A DNA stretch of 64,000 bases from Lentinula raphanica. Its lineage: Eukaryota; Basidiomycota; Agaricomycetes; Agaricales; Omphalotaceae. Made by a program: the position numbers and the translations under genes. A model generated the notes under the pieces. The model was given only the letters and a program-made list of their open reading frames with translations. It had not been told where the DNA came from and did no database searches. The DNA is taken from assembly GCA_027919835.1 (NCBI GenBank), contig JANVFP010000046.1:186001-250000 (forward strand), read 5' to 3'. Of this stretch, positions 34,371 to 46,329 are shown piece after piece; the stretch's first letter is position 1; the number at the start of each line of letters is the position of its first letter.

Positions 34371-35932
34371 ATGCAAGCCCTGTGAGTATTGCTTGATTTC
34401 TTGAGGAATTTTGCTTGTTTTTCAACTCAACGTTGTAGGATTTCAAAGCTCCATCCCAAATCTGAAAGCATTCAACATATTCATAAGCGTCCTCTCGTTG
34501 AATGCTTTCCTTTTGGCGAAGTTTGTCGCTGCAATCGCCAACATTTTTTAGAGCTTTCAACTTTGGTCAAAAATTGCCAAGCCTATCTTCCTTTTCTCTC
34601 CTTCGACAACCTATTCTCTCTTTCCAAAGCTTCTGATTATCAAGTGGCTCTAGACGAGCTCTTCCCAACTCCTTCATCTTTCGAAACAACCGACAGGCCC
34701 TACGCCTACTTTGACGATCAAATGAAGCTTCTTCAAGACCTCTTGCACCAGCTTTCTACCTCCACTGTTATGAAAAAAAGATTCATTGTAACTACTAGAC
34801 GTCACAGCCTTATACCTTCTGACAGTCTGGCCCTGGTAGTCTTTCGCAATTTAAACCCCCTCTCAGACATGGTTCAAAATGCTAGAACTAGGTTTGAAGT
34901 CTCATGGTGGAATTTCTTGGACCAAAATCCTCAGAAAGCAGAAGCCATGTTAATAGGAATTATGAACGAGGTGCGAATCTTTTTGTTCAATCTTTTCCTT
35001 GCTAACTTACTTGAACTCTATTATTGGGGCAACAGAGACGAAATGACCCTGCTCAGTCCTGGGATAAAATTCCGAACATGTCTTTCCATGATTTCTCAAC
35101 CCTGGGTGTGGGTCATTGGCTCAACGACGAAATTATCAATTATTTTGTTGAAAAATGGTGTTCACGATCTAAAAGCACCCTGGGTTTCAATACGTTTTTT
35201 GCTGGTCGATGTCTATTTGAGACGGGGACGTCTTGTACCAAGGTCAAAAGATTTTTCACAGAGGAAGACGAAAAACGGGTTCTTAGCTGGGTTAAAGCCA
35301 GACAGGTAAGCAGTTCCGTTGATAGCAGAATAGGTAGCTAAGCTGTTTACAGAGGAAATTAGGTCTCGAATATTGGGACTCAGTCTTTGTACCTATTCAC
35401 GAAAGCTCTTCCCACTGGTACTCCGCCTATATTGATTTCCGTCTCAAACGGATCGAAGTCTACGATAGTCTAAAGGAGACTTTTGTCTCTAACAGCGAAA
35501 AACCTGCTACTGATCGAAAAAATACAAATCTTATCTTGGTAAGGAATTTTGGATTTGAATCTATGAAGCCGTTGGTTGATTTAACTGAACAAAGGTTCTC
35601 ATGTGGCTGACCGAAGTTCTGGGTCAAGTAAGAGGAGAGTCTATTCTTTTCCATCACAACCCCCAGACGGAGTGGGCTTTCAACCCTCATACTAAGGTAA
35701 GAGTCTTCTTAACAAGTAATTACAACTCATTTTGAGCATTTTTCAGGTCCATTTCCAGCCTAACTCTTACGACTGCGGAGTTCATACTATCTGGCATCTA
35801 AAGCATATCCTTGAACATCGCCAGGTGATGCTGGGAAGAAAATGCAAAACTCCTGGCTTTTCTTTTACGGATGATATGGCTGGTAAACGGGTTAGATTAG
35901 CTCTGGAGTTGCTCCAAGATATAGAGCCTTGA
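34371..35932 (+). CDS. Ulp1/SENP-like cysteine protease, probably transposon-encoded
   Basis: Six exons with consensus introns: 34371-34381, 34439-34970, 35036-35305, 35353-35538, 35595-35696, 35747-35932. The N-terminal two-thirds is of unknown function. The C-terminal third is a C48-type protease: the entry motif HWLNDEIINYFVEKW (about 35115), catalytic His in ESSSHWYSAYIDF, Asp in RIEVYDSLKE, and Cys in SYDCGVHTIWHLKHIL (about 35775). The Gln that usually precedes the Cys appears to be the one in FQPNSYDCG. All motifs are present and the frame is clean across five introns. Ulp1-like genes often accompany Plavaka and other CMC-type transposons in basidiomycetes; the Plavaka transposase starts 0.8 kb downstream on the same strand. 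The substrate is unknown. Confidence 0.85.
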
Positions 35933-36155
35933 ATGCCCCTTTTTGTGTAATTCTTACCTACATGTACTACGTACTTTGTACCCTGGGGTTCAACAAGTAT
36001 TTGCTTCCTACTGGACGAATCAGAAGCGCTTACCAATCTTTACATCCCAGGCCTGCTCCTTGTTTCCTTTCTGCTAGTTGTAGCTTTGCAGTTCACTTTT
36101 ACATCCCTTGCTCAACTGGAGTCAATCTTTCTCTCATCTCTCATTGCATAAAGCA

Positions 36156-36705
36156 AGTCGATCCTCCTTTCTATCGCTCAACGCGATTCGATCCTCCTTT
36201 CTATCGCTCAACGCGATTCGATCCTCCTTTCTATTGCTCAACACGATTCGATCCTCCTTTCTATTGCTCAACGCGATTCGATCCTCCTCTCATCGTCCAA
36301 CGCAGGTTGATCCTCATATCGATCCTCATATCCTCATATCGCTCAACACGATTCAATCCTCCTCATATTGCTCAACACGATTCAAACCTCGTCTGATCAC
36401 TCAACACGAGTTGATCCTCCTTTCTATCACTCAACTCTTTCACACAACGGAGCTGATCCTCACCTATTGCTGAACGCAAGTTGATCCCCATATCAATTCT
36501 CATAACGATACAGGTCTCACTCAACGCGAGATCCTTGTATCGATCCTTGTATCGATTCTCGTCCTCGTCCTTGTCCTCGTATCCATCCTCGTATCCTCGT
36601 CCTCGTCCTCGTATCCATCCTCGTATCCTCGTCCTCGTATCCATCCTTGTCCTCGTCCTCGTATCCATCCTTGTCCTCGTCCTTGTATCCATCCTTGTCC
36701 TCATA
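36156..36705 (+). repeat. 30-bp minisatellite followed by CT-rich simple repeats
   Basis: 36156 onward repeats the 30-bp unit TTCGATCCTCCTTTCTATCG then CTCAACGCGA, first regularly and then decaying to about 36480. 36540-36705 is built of TATCCATCCTCG/TCCTCGTCCTCG blocks. Both lie between the protease and transposase genes. Confidence 0.85.
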
Positions 36706-36756
36706 TCTGACCAGACCACTCTACTACTCTACTTAGGACTGCTATCCTGGCAATCA

Positions 36757-39700
36757 ATGTCCTACTTGTTGGATTATTCTTGCCCTGTTTGCAAGAAATT
36801 CTTTGCCAGGCCCCAGGATAGACTTGCTCATCTCAATCAAAAGCAAGATGCTCTGCACCAGGCAGAGCGACAAAAACAGAACAGAGATCTCACTCAGTTT
36901 TTTGATAATACCGTAAAAGCAGTTAAACGAGCTAGTAAATCAAAGCTTTCTCGTTTAGAAGCTTCAGCTAAAGTGGAGGAAGACGATCTACCTGCCCAGG
37001 TGATTGAAGAAAACGAAGATGCCCCTTCTTCAAAAGATATGGATATAGACTTATTTGGATCAGAAGTTGACCCGGCACTTGATGAAGAGGGTGATCTGAC
37101 AGAAATAACACCAGAGGAAGATGAAACTGAAGAAGATTTTCTCCAAAGGCTGATGAAAGACTCCGTTCCTGAGTTGCGTAACTGGGAGCTAGACAGAGAA
37201 GAAAGTCCTTTCAATTTTCTTCCAGATACCTCAGAAAACTCCTCCGACAGCAACTCGTCTGAGGGGAGCTCTTTACCTACTCTAAATTGCTCTTTGGTGG
37301 ATGATAACTCCAAACATTGGATATGGCAGGAGAATACTAAGGCTGGGAAAGTTCTCAGACAGGAGGCCAACGTTCATGAACGTTGGCAAAGAATATTATC
37401 TGGGGAGTCCAACGAAGCTTATAAGCCTTTCAACTCCCGGTTAGAATGGGAAATAGCTCAATGGGCTGTGAAGGAAAAGATATCCCAGAGCTCCTTTAAT
37501 CGTCTACTTAATATACCAGATGTAAGCTTTCTTGTTATACTGATCAAGTTGAGACTGATAAAATATACAGATCAAGCAGAAGCTTGGTATTACTTTTGAT
37601 AATGCCAGATCTATGCTAGAAAAAGTAGACACCATTCCGGAACGTTGTGGACGATGGTACACAAAGCAACTATCTTTCAAAGATTGGCCAGAAGAAACTT
37701 TTGTTATACATCATCAGGATCCTACAGAAGCTATCAAAGCAATTCTGGGGGATCCCTCTCTTGCTTCAGAGTTAGTTTACAAACCGGGTAAACTGTTCAG
37801 AAGTTCAGATACTACTGAGGAGGAAAGAATATTTTCGGAAATGTGGACTTCCAGCTTCTGGAATGTGGCCCAGGTAAAGTATTGTCTTCAGGTATTGATT
37901 CTGAGTAGTGTCTAAAAATTTTTAAAGGCTCATATACCTGAAGGAGGCACTCTAGCCCCTGTCATTATTGCAAGCGATAAAACTCAACTCACTCAGTTTT
38001 CGGGAAGCAAACTAGCTTATCCTGTCTATCTTACTCTTGGCAATGTCCCTAAAGCTACTAGACGAAAGCCAGGATCTCGAGCTTGTGTCTTGATAGCCTA
38101 CCTTCCTGTGGATAAATTTGTCAAGGACGGACTATCTAAAACTCAGCTCAAATTACGAAACTATCAAGTATTCCACAAAGCCATGTCCATAGTTCTTCAA
38201 CCTCTGAAAGCAGCTGGTAATCCCAAAGGACAAGGTGTGGAAGTTGTCTGTGGAGATGGTGCTGTTTGCAGAGTTTATCCTATACTGGCTATTTATATTG
38301 CAGATTATCCAGAACAGTGTCTTGTTACCTGTACCAAGTACGGAACTTGTCCAAAATGTCAACGACCAGCAGACCAACTACAACTCGACACTCCAGGTGA
38401 ACCTCGAACTCAGAAATGGACTCGTAAAAAATTTATGAGGCTCGAAAAGCTGCTCGAGCCGGGGGACGTGGGGTTCACACATGCACAATGGAACAAGATA
38501 TAGCAGGAGGAGATCATGAGCCTTTTTGGGTAGGATTTCCATTGACCAATATTCATGACTGTATTGCACCCGATATTCTTCATCAGCTATATCAAGGGGT
38601 GCTCAAACACTTGGTATCATGGGTACAGCTTCTTATTGGACCAAAGGAGCTCGATGAACGCATTCAGAAGCTGCCCCCTACCTCTGGTGTTAGGCATTTT
38701 GCCAAAGGAATTTCTTCCCTATCTCAGGTTTCTGGAACTGAGCGCAAACACATTGCTAGAATTTTATTGGCCTGTTAGTGGGGAAGATAGATTCGCGTGG
38801 AATCACTGCTTGTAGAGCTATTCTTCACTTCATTCAGCTTGCTCAGTATCCCTCCCATGATCAGGATACCCTACAGTACATGGAACAGGAGCTAGATACC
38901 TGGCACAAAAACCGGGACTATTTTATTGACAAAGAAGCTCGAGAGACTTCAACATTCCAAAATTTCATTCTCTCCTTCACTACATAGACTCAATCCAATG
39001 GATAGGCGCTACAGACAACTCCAACACTGAGGCATTTGAGAGACTTCATATTGATTTTACCAAAGAAGGATGGCGTGCCAGCAACAAACGTGATCACTTC
39101 CCTCAAATGATCGCCTTTGTATCTCGTCAGGAAAAGATCTCTTCCTTTGACTTCTATCAGTCCTGGGTACAAGCTCCTCAGGAAGAACAAGTTCTTAATT
39201 CTCCTATTGAACAACTCATTGAAGAAGAATCTCAGGTTTCAGATGATTCATCTCCTGTTATCCTTTCTCTATCAAAAACTCCCTCAGAACCTCGAAAAAC
39301 ATTATCTTCTATTGCTATCTTGCATGAGGCCCCTGGCTTTTTGACATCTTTGAAACTCTTTCTCAACAATTTTGTACCAAAAAAGTCTCCTCCTGCCACC
39401 CGGAATGAAATTATCAATGGCTTGATACCTTTCAATACTTTGGAAGTCTGGCATAGCTTTGGTCTTACTCCTTTGAAGGTGCTAGATGAGCCAGAAAAAG
39501 TTATTGTCAAAGCTAGGCCTCTTTCTAGCTCTTCGTCAACTCCTAGATATGATACAGTAATTATATTAGAAAATGATAAAGCTGAGTCTACAGCTGTACA
39601 AGGTTCGATAGGCTTGTCTTCTTGTCTCTGGTCTCTTACTTGACTTATGGTGTTCTAGGTTGTCGGGCAGCTCGTATCAGAGTTATTTTTGACTTCCTCA

Positions 39701-40020
39701 AAAAGTCAATAAAAAAGGTTTCATAGTTGACAGGCCAGCTAGCTGGCCTGGGGAGCCCTTGGCCTATATAACGTGGTTTACGCGCTTTAAACCTGGTCCA
39801 GATAAAACTACAGGAATGTATGCATTGAACCTGCTGTTGCTTCCAATGGTATACCTCAAGGAGCTATTATTCCTCTTTCTAATATACGCCAAACCTGTAT
39901 GCTAGTACCAGCTCAACAAGTTTGGGATACTAGCTGGACACTAATAATATCCTCGATAAATGCTCTTCATTCTTTGTAAATAATATGCAAAGTAAATATT
40001 CCTATCAGACTATATATTGA
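36757..40020 (+). pseudogene. Plavaka (CMC-type) transposase, frameshifted
   Basis: It starts MSYLLDYSCPVCKKFFARPQ, a C2H2-like finger typical of Plavaka N-termini, then a long acidic linker. After an intron (about 37520-37569): FKDWPEETFVIHH and ERIFSEMWTSSFWNVAQ. After a second intron (ends 37928): GGTLAPVIIASDKTQLTQFS, YPVYLTLGNVPKATRRKPGS, FHKAMSIVLQPL and CTKYGTCPKCQRP. Then IHDCIAPDILHQLYQGVLKH (38550), HSLLHYIDSIQWIGATDN (38970) and EAFERLHIDFTKEGWRASNK (39030). The C-terminus is LDKCSSFFVN (about 39950), stop at 40018-40020. Matching pieces change frame near 38490, 38775, 38965 and 39830, where I see no plausible intron, so the gene looks inactivated. The family call is strong. Confidence 0.88.
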
Positions 40021-40183
40021 AAATAAAGATTAAATATTCTTGAGAGCTTGGAGATATCAGAGCGTCAACCTTAGCTCAAAGAGGAAATTGATTTCAATAT
40101 TATAAAGCCCCTTAAATTGCATAAGCGTCAAACTTTCTCCTTTGTTTCGTTCTACTTTCTGCTTCTTTCTTTTGACTTTGTTT

Positions 40184-42198
40184 ATGGCTAAACGAAGTTC
40201 GTCCAGCAACAGTCAGAGTGCTAAAAGCTCTAAAAAACCAAAAATCTCTGTTAAAACTCAAGGTGATGCTACTGGTAAACTAGGTTCATCATCGAAGTCC
40301 AGTGGGAAGAAGAAGTCGACTTCCCCTGCTGTATCCTCTCTCAAGCCTGGAACTTCTTCTAAGGCGGATTCCACTTCTACCTCTCAAACAGGGCTGAGTC
40401 CAGTACAAAGTCTTCTACGGTTGACATTGAAGAGAAATATTTGGATACGTTCAAATCCAAAGAAGAAAGTAAGCAAATTATCTTATGTTTTCAAGTTAAG
40501 TAAGATATCTTATTTCTTCTTAGACGTTCAGTCAAGTAACAATTCTTCTAGTTTCGTTTCTGTATTGGTAATATTCTAACCTCTCCATAGAAGGCCCTAA
40601 GCTCAACGCAAAGGAACGCAATATCGAGTTCGATAACGTTGATGATATACTTTTCTCAGATGACGGTGAGTAACTTTCTGCAGCTAAACTACTTACTGAA
40701 TATTCAAATACTTTATTATAAGAACGTAATCCTAAACCAAATGCTAGTGAAGGTGAAGAATCTAGCTCAGATAATATGGATGAGGACAACGACATGAATG
40801 AGGACAATGTAAGTTTGCAGCTTGTCTTTGAGTTTATGTGACTGATTTTAGTTGTAGATGCTTGTTGAAGATACAACACATCCAGAAAAGCCTAAGGGAA
40901 GCAAAAAGGGCTGGAGCTCCCTCAAGAACGTCAAGATTGTCGAAGGAGATTTTGATAATCTAGAACTAGCACGTTTGGCGAAAGCTTGTATGAGATTGTC
41001 GGTTTGTATTCTGGATATGTGGCCTAAGGAGAATAAGGCTACATGGAAGTTGTTCAAGAAGGAGTTAGCACTGATGGCAGCTGACGGGTCTGCTGATGAA
41101 ATGGTTCAGAGCTTGGACAAAATACGCTCTGATTTCAGAGAACGTCAAAAGCTCATCAGATTCGTAAGTTTTTGGTTCGCTCAATTATTTATCTCAGTTA
41201 AACAAGTTCTAGATGGGCTACGGGGCACCTTTGGTTCGCTGGAGTATATGTTCTGTTGTTCGTCTTCTTACGCCAGCGTTCTACGGCTTGTCTGGAAAAG
41301 GAGAAGGTGGAACAAACCATATCGTTGAGTATCCAATTGAATCTCTATTTGAACGGACAGGATAATAACAGATATTATTTAATATGATATCCTATAGCGA
41401 GACTTAGTCGAATGGTTGCTAGAAGAGTCACGCTACCACGAGAAAGAGGTTGATACAGTGGTAAAATTTTCTCACCTTCTGTTCGTTTTTGTTAAAAGAC
41501 TTATGTTTTCTCAGAATCGTACTGTCATCTCTGGTCCCTTTGAATCTCCTCTATTAGGACAAATTTTTCGCGCGTATTTTATAGAATCAAATCCCTCACA
41601 AGATCAATTACTAGTCATTATTAAAGGAAAAGAAGAAAATTCCAAGGCGTTTGATTGTTATGGTCACTTGTTTGGTAAGACCCAGGTTCTTCTATTCTGA
41701 AACAGAGCTGATATATAGCGATTAGATTTGCCATGCAATCGATGAATGGTCTCGTGGATATAAGTCAGAGGTGAATCTAACTGAGCAAAAGTTGAGCCTC
41801 AGTAAGTCTAACGAAAAAGCTTTTGCTATTAGTTTATTTCTAACAGCCTCAGTTATCGAGCTCTTTGGACAAGCATGAAGGATTTACACTCCAAGGCTCC
41901 AACCTATACGGCAATGATTCAAAAGAAGTTGTACAAGGAGATGATGTGCGTACACCTTCAGCTTTAGAAGATATTTAAATAACATTCTTCTTTTTATAGT
42001 GCTGATAGTCCTCTGGCTACCCAGTTCAGAAATACGATTACGCTCATCTTGAAGCTATGGCCCAAGCCGAAATGAAAAAATCTAACCCAAAGAAGTCGAT
42101 AGCGAAGAGGAGACTGATAGCGACAGCGAAGACGAAGATTCTAGTGGAGGTGATTATAGGAAAGTGCAGAACCTGCTAATAAAGAGGACGCAGTGAGG
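40184..42198 (+). CDS. DUF6532-like protein, probable third gene of the Plavaka unit
   Basis: A Ser/Lys-rich N-terminus (MAKRSSSSNSQSAKSSKKPK) is followed by acidic exons (NAKERNIEFDNVDD; SEGEESSSDNMDEDND). The conserved block comes next: WSSLKNVKIVEGDFDNLELA, SVCILDMWPKENKATWKLFK and MGYGAPLVRWSICSVVRLLT, separated by 45-60 nt introns. Then GPFESPLLGQIFRAYFIE, SKAFDCYGHLFGKTQ and CHAIDEWSRGYKSEVNLTEQ (41735). The pattern recalls the basidiomycete DUF6532 family (tentative). The 3' end runs into an acidic Ser-rich tail near 42150. Exon joins between 40420 and 40600 are unclear, and part may be decayed. It is co-oriented with the two upstream genes. Confidence 0.5.
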
Positions 42199-42429
42199 AG
42201 GAAGCTTAATTAATATTGCAAGCTATTGTTTTTTGTATATACGGACAGATTATCGCAGTCCTGGCAATATCTTCTATACTTAGTGTTCAACCAATACTAG
42301 GACTGTTATCTGATTCAAAGTAAATCACAAATATTTCGAAGAAATTTTGGTTTTTTAGGAAACCCTTTAGTAAATCTGAACCCTTGTCTGCTGCCTTCAA
42401 CTGCATACAGATCTCCTGGAAGACGCTTA

Positions 42430-43320
42430 AAGATATTCAGCGACTTTTGAAACAACTATAAGAGATACTCCAGTTGTTTGAGTAACAATTAAGAGGCCCC
42501 TTGAGCAAACTAGGGCTACCATTGGGAAATTTGAAAGAAACCCTGAAGGCTTGAAAAAAGCTTGAAAGAGCCAGGAAAGCGTTTGAAAAAGCTTGAAAGA
42601 AACCACAAAGGCTTTTGAAAAAGCTTGAAAGAAATCACAAAGGCTTTGTAAAGTCTGCAACAAACTATGATCACTTTATAAAGGCCTGAGGCAGACTAAG
42701 ATTGCATTTAAAAAGCCTGAGGCTGCATGAGGCAGACCAGTATTGCCTAAGAGGAATTATCATTGCTTCCAAAAAGCCTGAGAGAAATCACGATTGCTTC
42801 TAAACAGCCTGAGAGAATTTACAATTGCTTCCAAAAAGCCTGAGAGAACTTACAATTGCTTTCCAAAAGCCTAGAGGAGTTCGAGAGTGCATCAAAAATT
42901 TCCCAAAGATCCCTAAGCATTGTTTGAACTACTTCAGGAGTTCTTCAAAATACCACACAAGCATTTTCTGACACTTTTAGAATACAGAGAATATATAATA
43001 GAGATTACAAATGGCAATCAAATCGTTGCAAAGAATAATGAAGTCTTTTGATGATTTTGAAAGAATATGAAATCAAACTCAGGAGATTTTGGATCCTCAT
43101 AATGATTATAAATATTATATAATACTTTCAAAAAACCAAAGAGCTCTTGATAAAGATTTAGGAAAATCTATAAGCCTTTTCTTGTCTTAGGTAATTGGGG
43201 GGTGTCTCAGAAGATGTCAAAGACTTCAAAGAACTGCAAGTCTTTGGGCTCTTTTAAATGCTTTCCAAGTTATACCAGGTAGCTCTGAGCACAGGCTTTT
43301 TTTGCTGATGTTAAAGCTCC
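42430..43320. repeat. degenerate repeat region, probable diverged CATCAGG-group relative
   Basis: Repeated blocks such as GCTTGAAAGAAACCACAAAG and GCCTGAGAGAA-TTACAATTG run from 42540 to 42870. A segment AATTGGGGGGTGTCTC (43193) resembles the AATTGGGGGGTATCTC of the short CATCAGG family, and 43300-43313 (TTTTTTGCTGATG) resembles a mutated CCTGATG end. No coding frame. Confidence 0.4.
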
Positions 43321-43670
43321 TTAGCCCGCTTAAACCTCTTTATACCACTCAAGGCTCCTGGTTGCCCTCAAATCTCATACCATTCAAGGCTCCTCATTCT
43401 GCTCAAATCTTTTTGTTACACTCAAGGCTCTGTGTTCTGTGGAAAACTCATTGTTCCACATTCTGCTCAAATTCTCAAGCAAGGCTACTTGTGCCGCTCA
43501 AAGTTTCAAATGTTCATTACACTCAAGGGCCTCTTTGTTTCTATTCACTCAAGATTCTTCAACATCGCATGCAAGGCTTTCATAATCATCACTGCGAGGT
43601 AACTTGATAACTTGATTTCATGGGATCTTTTTGGCTTGTATGTCCCTTTTCTTTACACCAAGGGTCTTCA

Positions 43671-43952
43671 CATCAGGAAAAATATTCTCATCTCTAGAGT
43701 CCCCAGAGATACCCCTCAATTCCTAGGCTGCTCAGAGATTTTTGTGAACTTTGAAAGATTAAAAAACATCCTAGAGATCCTGAAAGATCCTGAAAGCATC
43801 TGAAAGCACCAGAAAGCATCAGAAAGCATCAGAAAGCACCCAGAGAATTTTTAGAAGCCTCAAAGAACTCAGATACTCTAGGCTCTCTGAGACTACCTAG
43901 GAATTGGGGGGTATCTCTGGGGACTCTAGAGATGAGAATATTTTTCCTGATG
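43671..43952. mobile_element. CATCAGG-type miniature element (short family), copy 3
   Basis: 282 bp, flanked by CA on both sides (43669-43670, 43953-43954). Highly similar to 28662-28943, including the AGAAAGCA-CC 10-mer run and AATTGGGGGGTATCTCTGG near the right end. It shows the cleanest terminal repeat (CATCAGGAAAAATATTCTCA) of the three copies. Confidence 0.9.
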
Positions 43953-43954
43953 CA

Positions 43955-44270
43955 CGAGTCCCGGATGAGTCATACCTGTGACCTGACCTGCAGGTATTTT
44001 GCCTTCAACATCCTGACCTGTGACCTGTTGCTGACCTGTGCTCACAGGTACCTGACCTGCGGGTCCAGGTATACCTGCAAGTAATTTGACAATACCTGCA
44101 GGTTACCTGGACCTGTCCCTATAAAATATTTTCCTGAGTCTGACCTGTGACCTGTTATGTGCATACAGGTACCTGGACCTGCGGGTCACAAAACCTGCAG
44201 GTATTCCCACGGATCTTACCTGTGAGTACTCACAGGTTACCTGACCTGCTGAAGACCCTTACTTTACACT
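43955..44270. repeat. dense ACCTG/CAGGT array
   Basis: About 300 bp in which CCTGACCTG, CAGGTACCTG and ACCTGCAGGT recur in both orientations, roughly every 10-20 bp. It looks like a subterminal repeat zone of a DNA transposon (compare the GCCGGGT zones of the hAT element) whose other end is not recognised here. Confidence 0.55.
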
Positions 44271-45205
44271 CATGTTGGTTCTTACCGTTGTTCTTCAGCT
44301 TTAGCCTTTACCGTCTGCTGGTATATTCAACCCTATTTGTCTATATTAATGTGAGTTGTTGTGTTCTTCGAGTCCTCTTTTGAACGCCCTCTCATTTTGT
44401 CATTCAGTGTACTGGGGCCAACGGACAAGGCTAGTATAGCCTTTACATACATTTGTTCATTTACTGCTACCTGAATCTTGAGTACTTGAATTTTAGGTCC
44501 ATCTTGTATCTATGTATATCGTGCTATACTGCTTTTTGGAAAAATGAGTGGTCTGAAGAAATTGGAAGAAGACGTGATATACCAGAAAGATTCGTGGTAA
44601 CACTCATATCAGCACAGCTTCAAATTTTGATTGACCTCAGGATGACCCCAGGTTCATATAAACAGTGGAGTAAATTACCATTTGTGCGTAGGTTCAATTA
44701 TTTGAAGCAGTGTTTCAAACTCTTTGGGTTATCCAACGGTTAATAGAATTGCTTGCCTGTGTATGATAGCTTTGGGTGACTTGTTTAAACAGATGTCATA
44801 AAAGAAATGTCATAGAAAATCCCAAGGTTTGTTCATTATTTATTATTTAATCAGTGTGTGTGTGAGTGAGGATAAGGGTGAGGGTGCAGTCAGAGTATAC
44901 ATAATCAGCAGAAGGTTAGAAAGCTGGACTCTTTGGTTTGTCATCTTAAGTGTAAAGTTGCAGTCTTGTTCACTTTGAAGCTTTCATTAGACTCCTTTTC
45001 ATATTCAAAATCACTCAAAGACTCATTTGGGAATACATACATATATTTTATGAAGTACCTATTGATTAGAAAGAAATCAAGAATACAGCCTGGTACTTGG
45101 AATCAAGATATAAAGTATTGCTGTAGACCTTTCTCCAATTCACTAAGGCTTGTTACCGGTACCGCTTTATATGCTCCAGAGAGGTAATATGCACTAGGAG
45201 AAAGA
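44271..45205. other. no recognised gene
   Basis: A frame at 44453-44743 contains EEIGRRRDIPERFVVTLISA but has no family I can name. 44855-44890 is a short GTGTGTGTGAGTGAGG simple repeat. Otherwise nothing. Confidence 0.35.
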
Positions 45206-45211
45206 TGCTAG

Positions 45212-46329
45212 TTAGAACTCAAAGAGGCCACATGAATAGCTCAACTCGTACCCCCTGTATTCTTCCATGTTGTCAGCTAACAGGATTCCTATGATATCTG
45301 GTGGACTGAAAACTCCCCGGCTATTAATACAAGCAATGATATCCTCATAATCCTGCTTGAACTCCCCATAGATGGGTTCAATGGATTGTTGGATCATCTT
45401 GATTTGGGCATCTACTTGATCGTTTGCTAAAAATAAATAGATTTAGGCATCATGCAGAAAGTCAAAATATACACAAACCTGTAGCCAGAATGTAACATCC
45501 ATTGAACCACATCTTATACATGTCTGCCCTTCCTGGTCTTAGTGTTGACCGGTCCTCTGTCACCAACTCATATCGAAGTTCCAAAAAATCTTTAACATGA
45601 TTGTCATGTTCCTTGTAATATTTGGATTCCCTGATCTCTTTCATCTTCTCAGAGAACATGGGTTCTGGATGGTTTTCATACACATATGAGGTTAGGGATA
45701 CTCGAGGCTCATGACGAGAAGTGTACTTACCATCTTTCTTGTCATCTCTTCTCACAAGCTTGTACAGGGCATTGTTCGAATCGAGCACATAATGTGACAA
45801 GAGGTCAACCCATTGGCTGAAGATATCATCTGGGACAGGCTTCCACTGCGGAATATCCAAAAGCCAGTGTGCTGGGTGTGGGAAGAGTTCAAGTGCCAGA
45901 GGTTTGAAGTGGGCAGCCTCCTTAGCATTGAACTCTTCAATCAGTGGAAGAGACGGATCAGCCAAATGTGGCTGTACTCGTTTGCTCTTCCCCAACGAAA
46001 CTACTTGACCGACTATGGTTTAGGTAAAACACATCAGAATTGGTTTATAGCAGGGCATACAAATGAGCTGAGCCTGATTTACCTTGAGGAGAAGCAGGCC
46101 GGGAATGAACATCAATAGGTGACGCTGGCAACTTGGAAGTGGCAATTGTGCCAGTGTCCGAGTCAATGGGAAGAGGGCCAGGTTTACCTTGAGGAAAAGC
46201 AGGGCAGGAAGGAACATCAATAGGTGACGTTGGTGACTTGTGAGCAGAGATTGTGCCAGCGGCGTCCAAGCCAGCAGGGACAGGGACAGATTCACCTTGA
46301 GGAGAAGCAGGCCGGGCATGAACATTGAT
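45212..46329 (-). CDS. unknown protein, 5'-truncated by a foldback element
   Basis: Exons on the minus strand: 46329 to about 46085 (Pro/Ser-rich tandem repeat), then from about 46014 the region GKSKRVQPHLADPSLPLIEE through YKMWFNGCYILA. An intron at 45427-45478 (acceptor TTTTTAG) follows, then NDQVDAQIKMIQQSIEPIYG to the stop at 45212-45214. The middle is rich in aromatic and charged residues (FPHPAHWLLDIPQWKPVPDD). A strong donor at about 45733 may mark another intron. The 5' end is cut where foldback copy 2 begins (46330), so no start codon is known. No family recognised. Confidence 0.55.
46085..46329 (-). repeat. coding tandem repeat of about 105 bp, 2.3 copies
   Basis: Units read roughly PIDVHSRPASPQGKSG with variable spacers (INVHARPASPQGESV; IDVPSCPAFPQGKPG). 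The third unit is cut by the foldback element at 46330. Confidence 0.75.

Noticed and set aside
36481..36756. N-terminal extension of the transposase upstream of 36757
   Set aside because: The extension translates CT-rich simple repeat; the Plavaka-like finger starts right after the ATG at 36757.
34371..42198. The Plavaka transposase as the proven source of the CATCAGG elements
   Set aside because: No CATCAGG termini were found bounding this unit, so the link remains only a guess.
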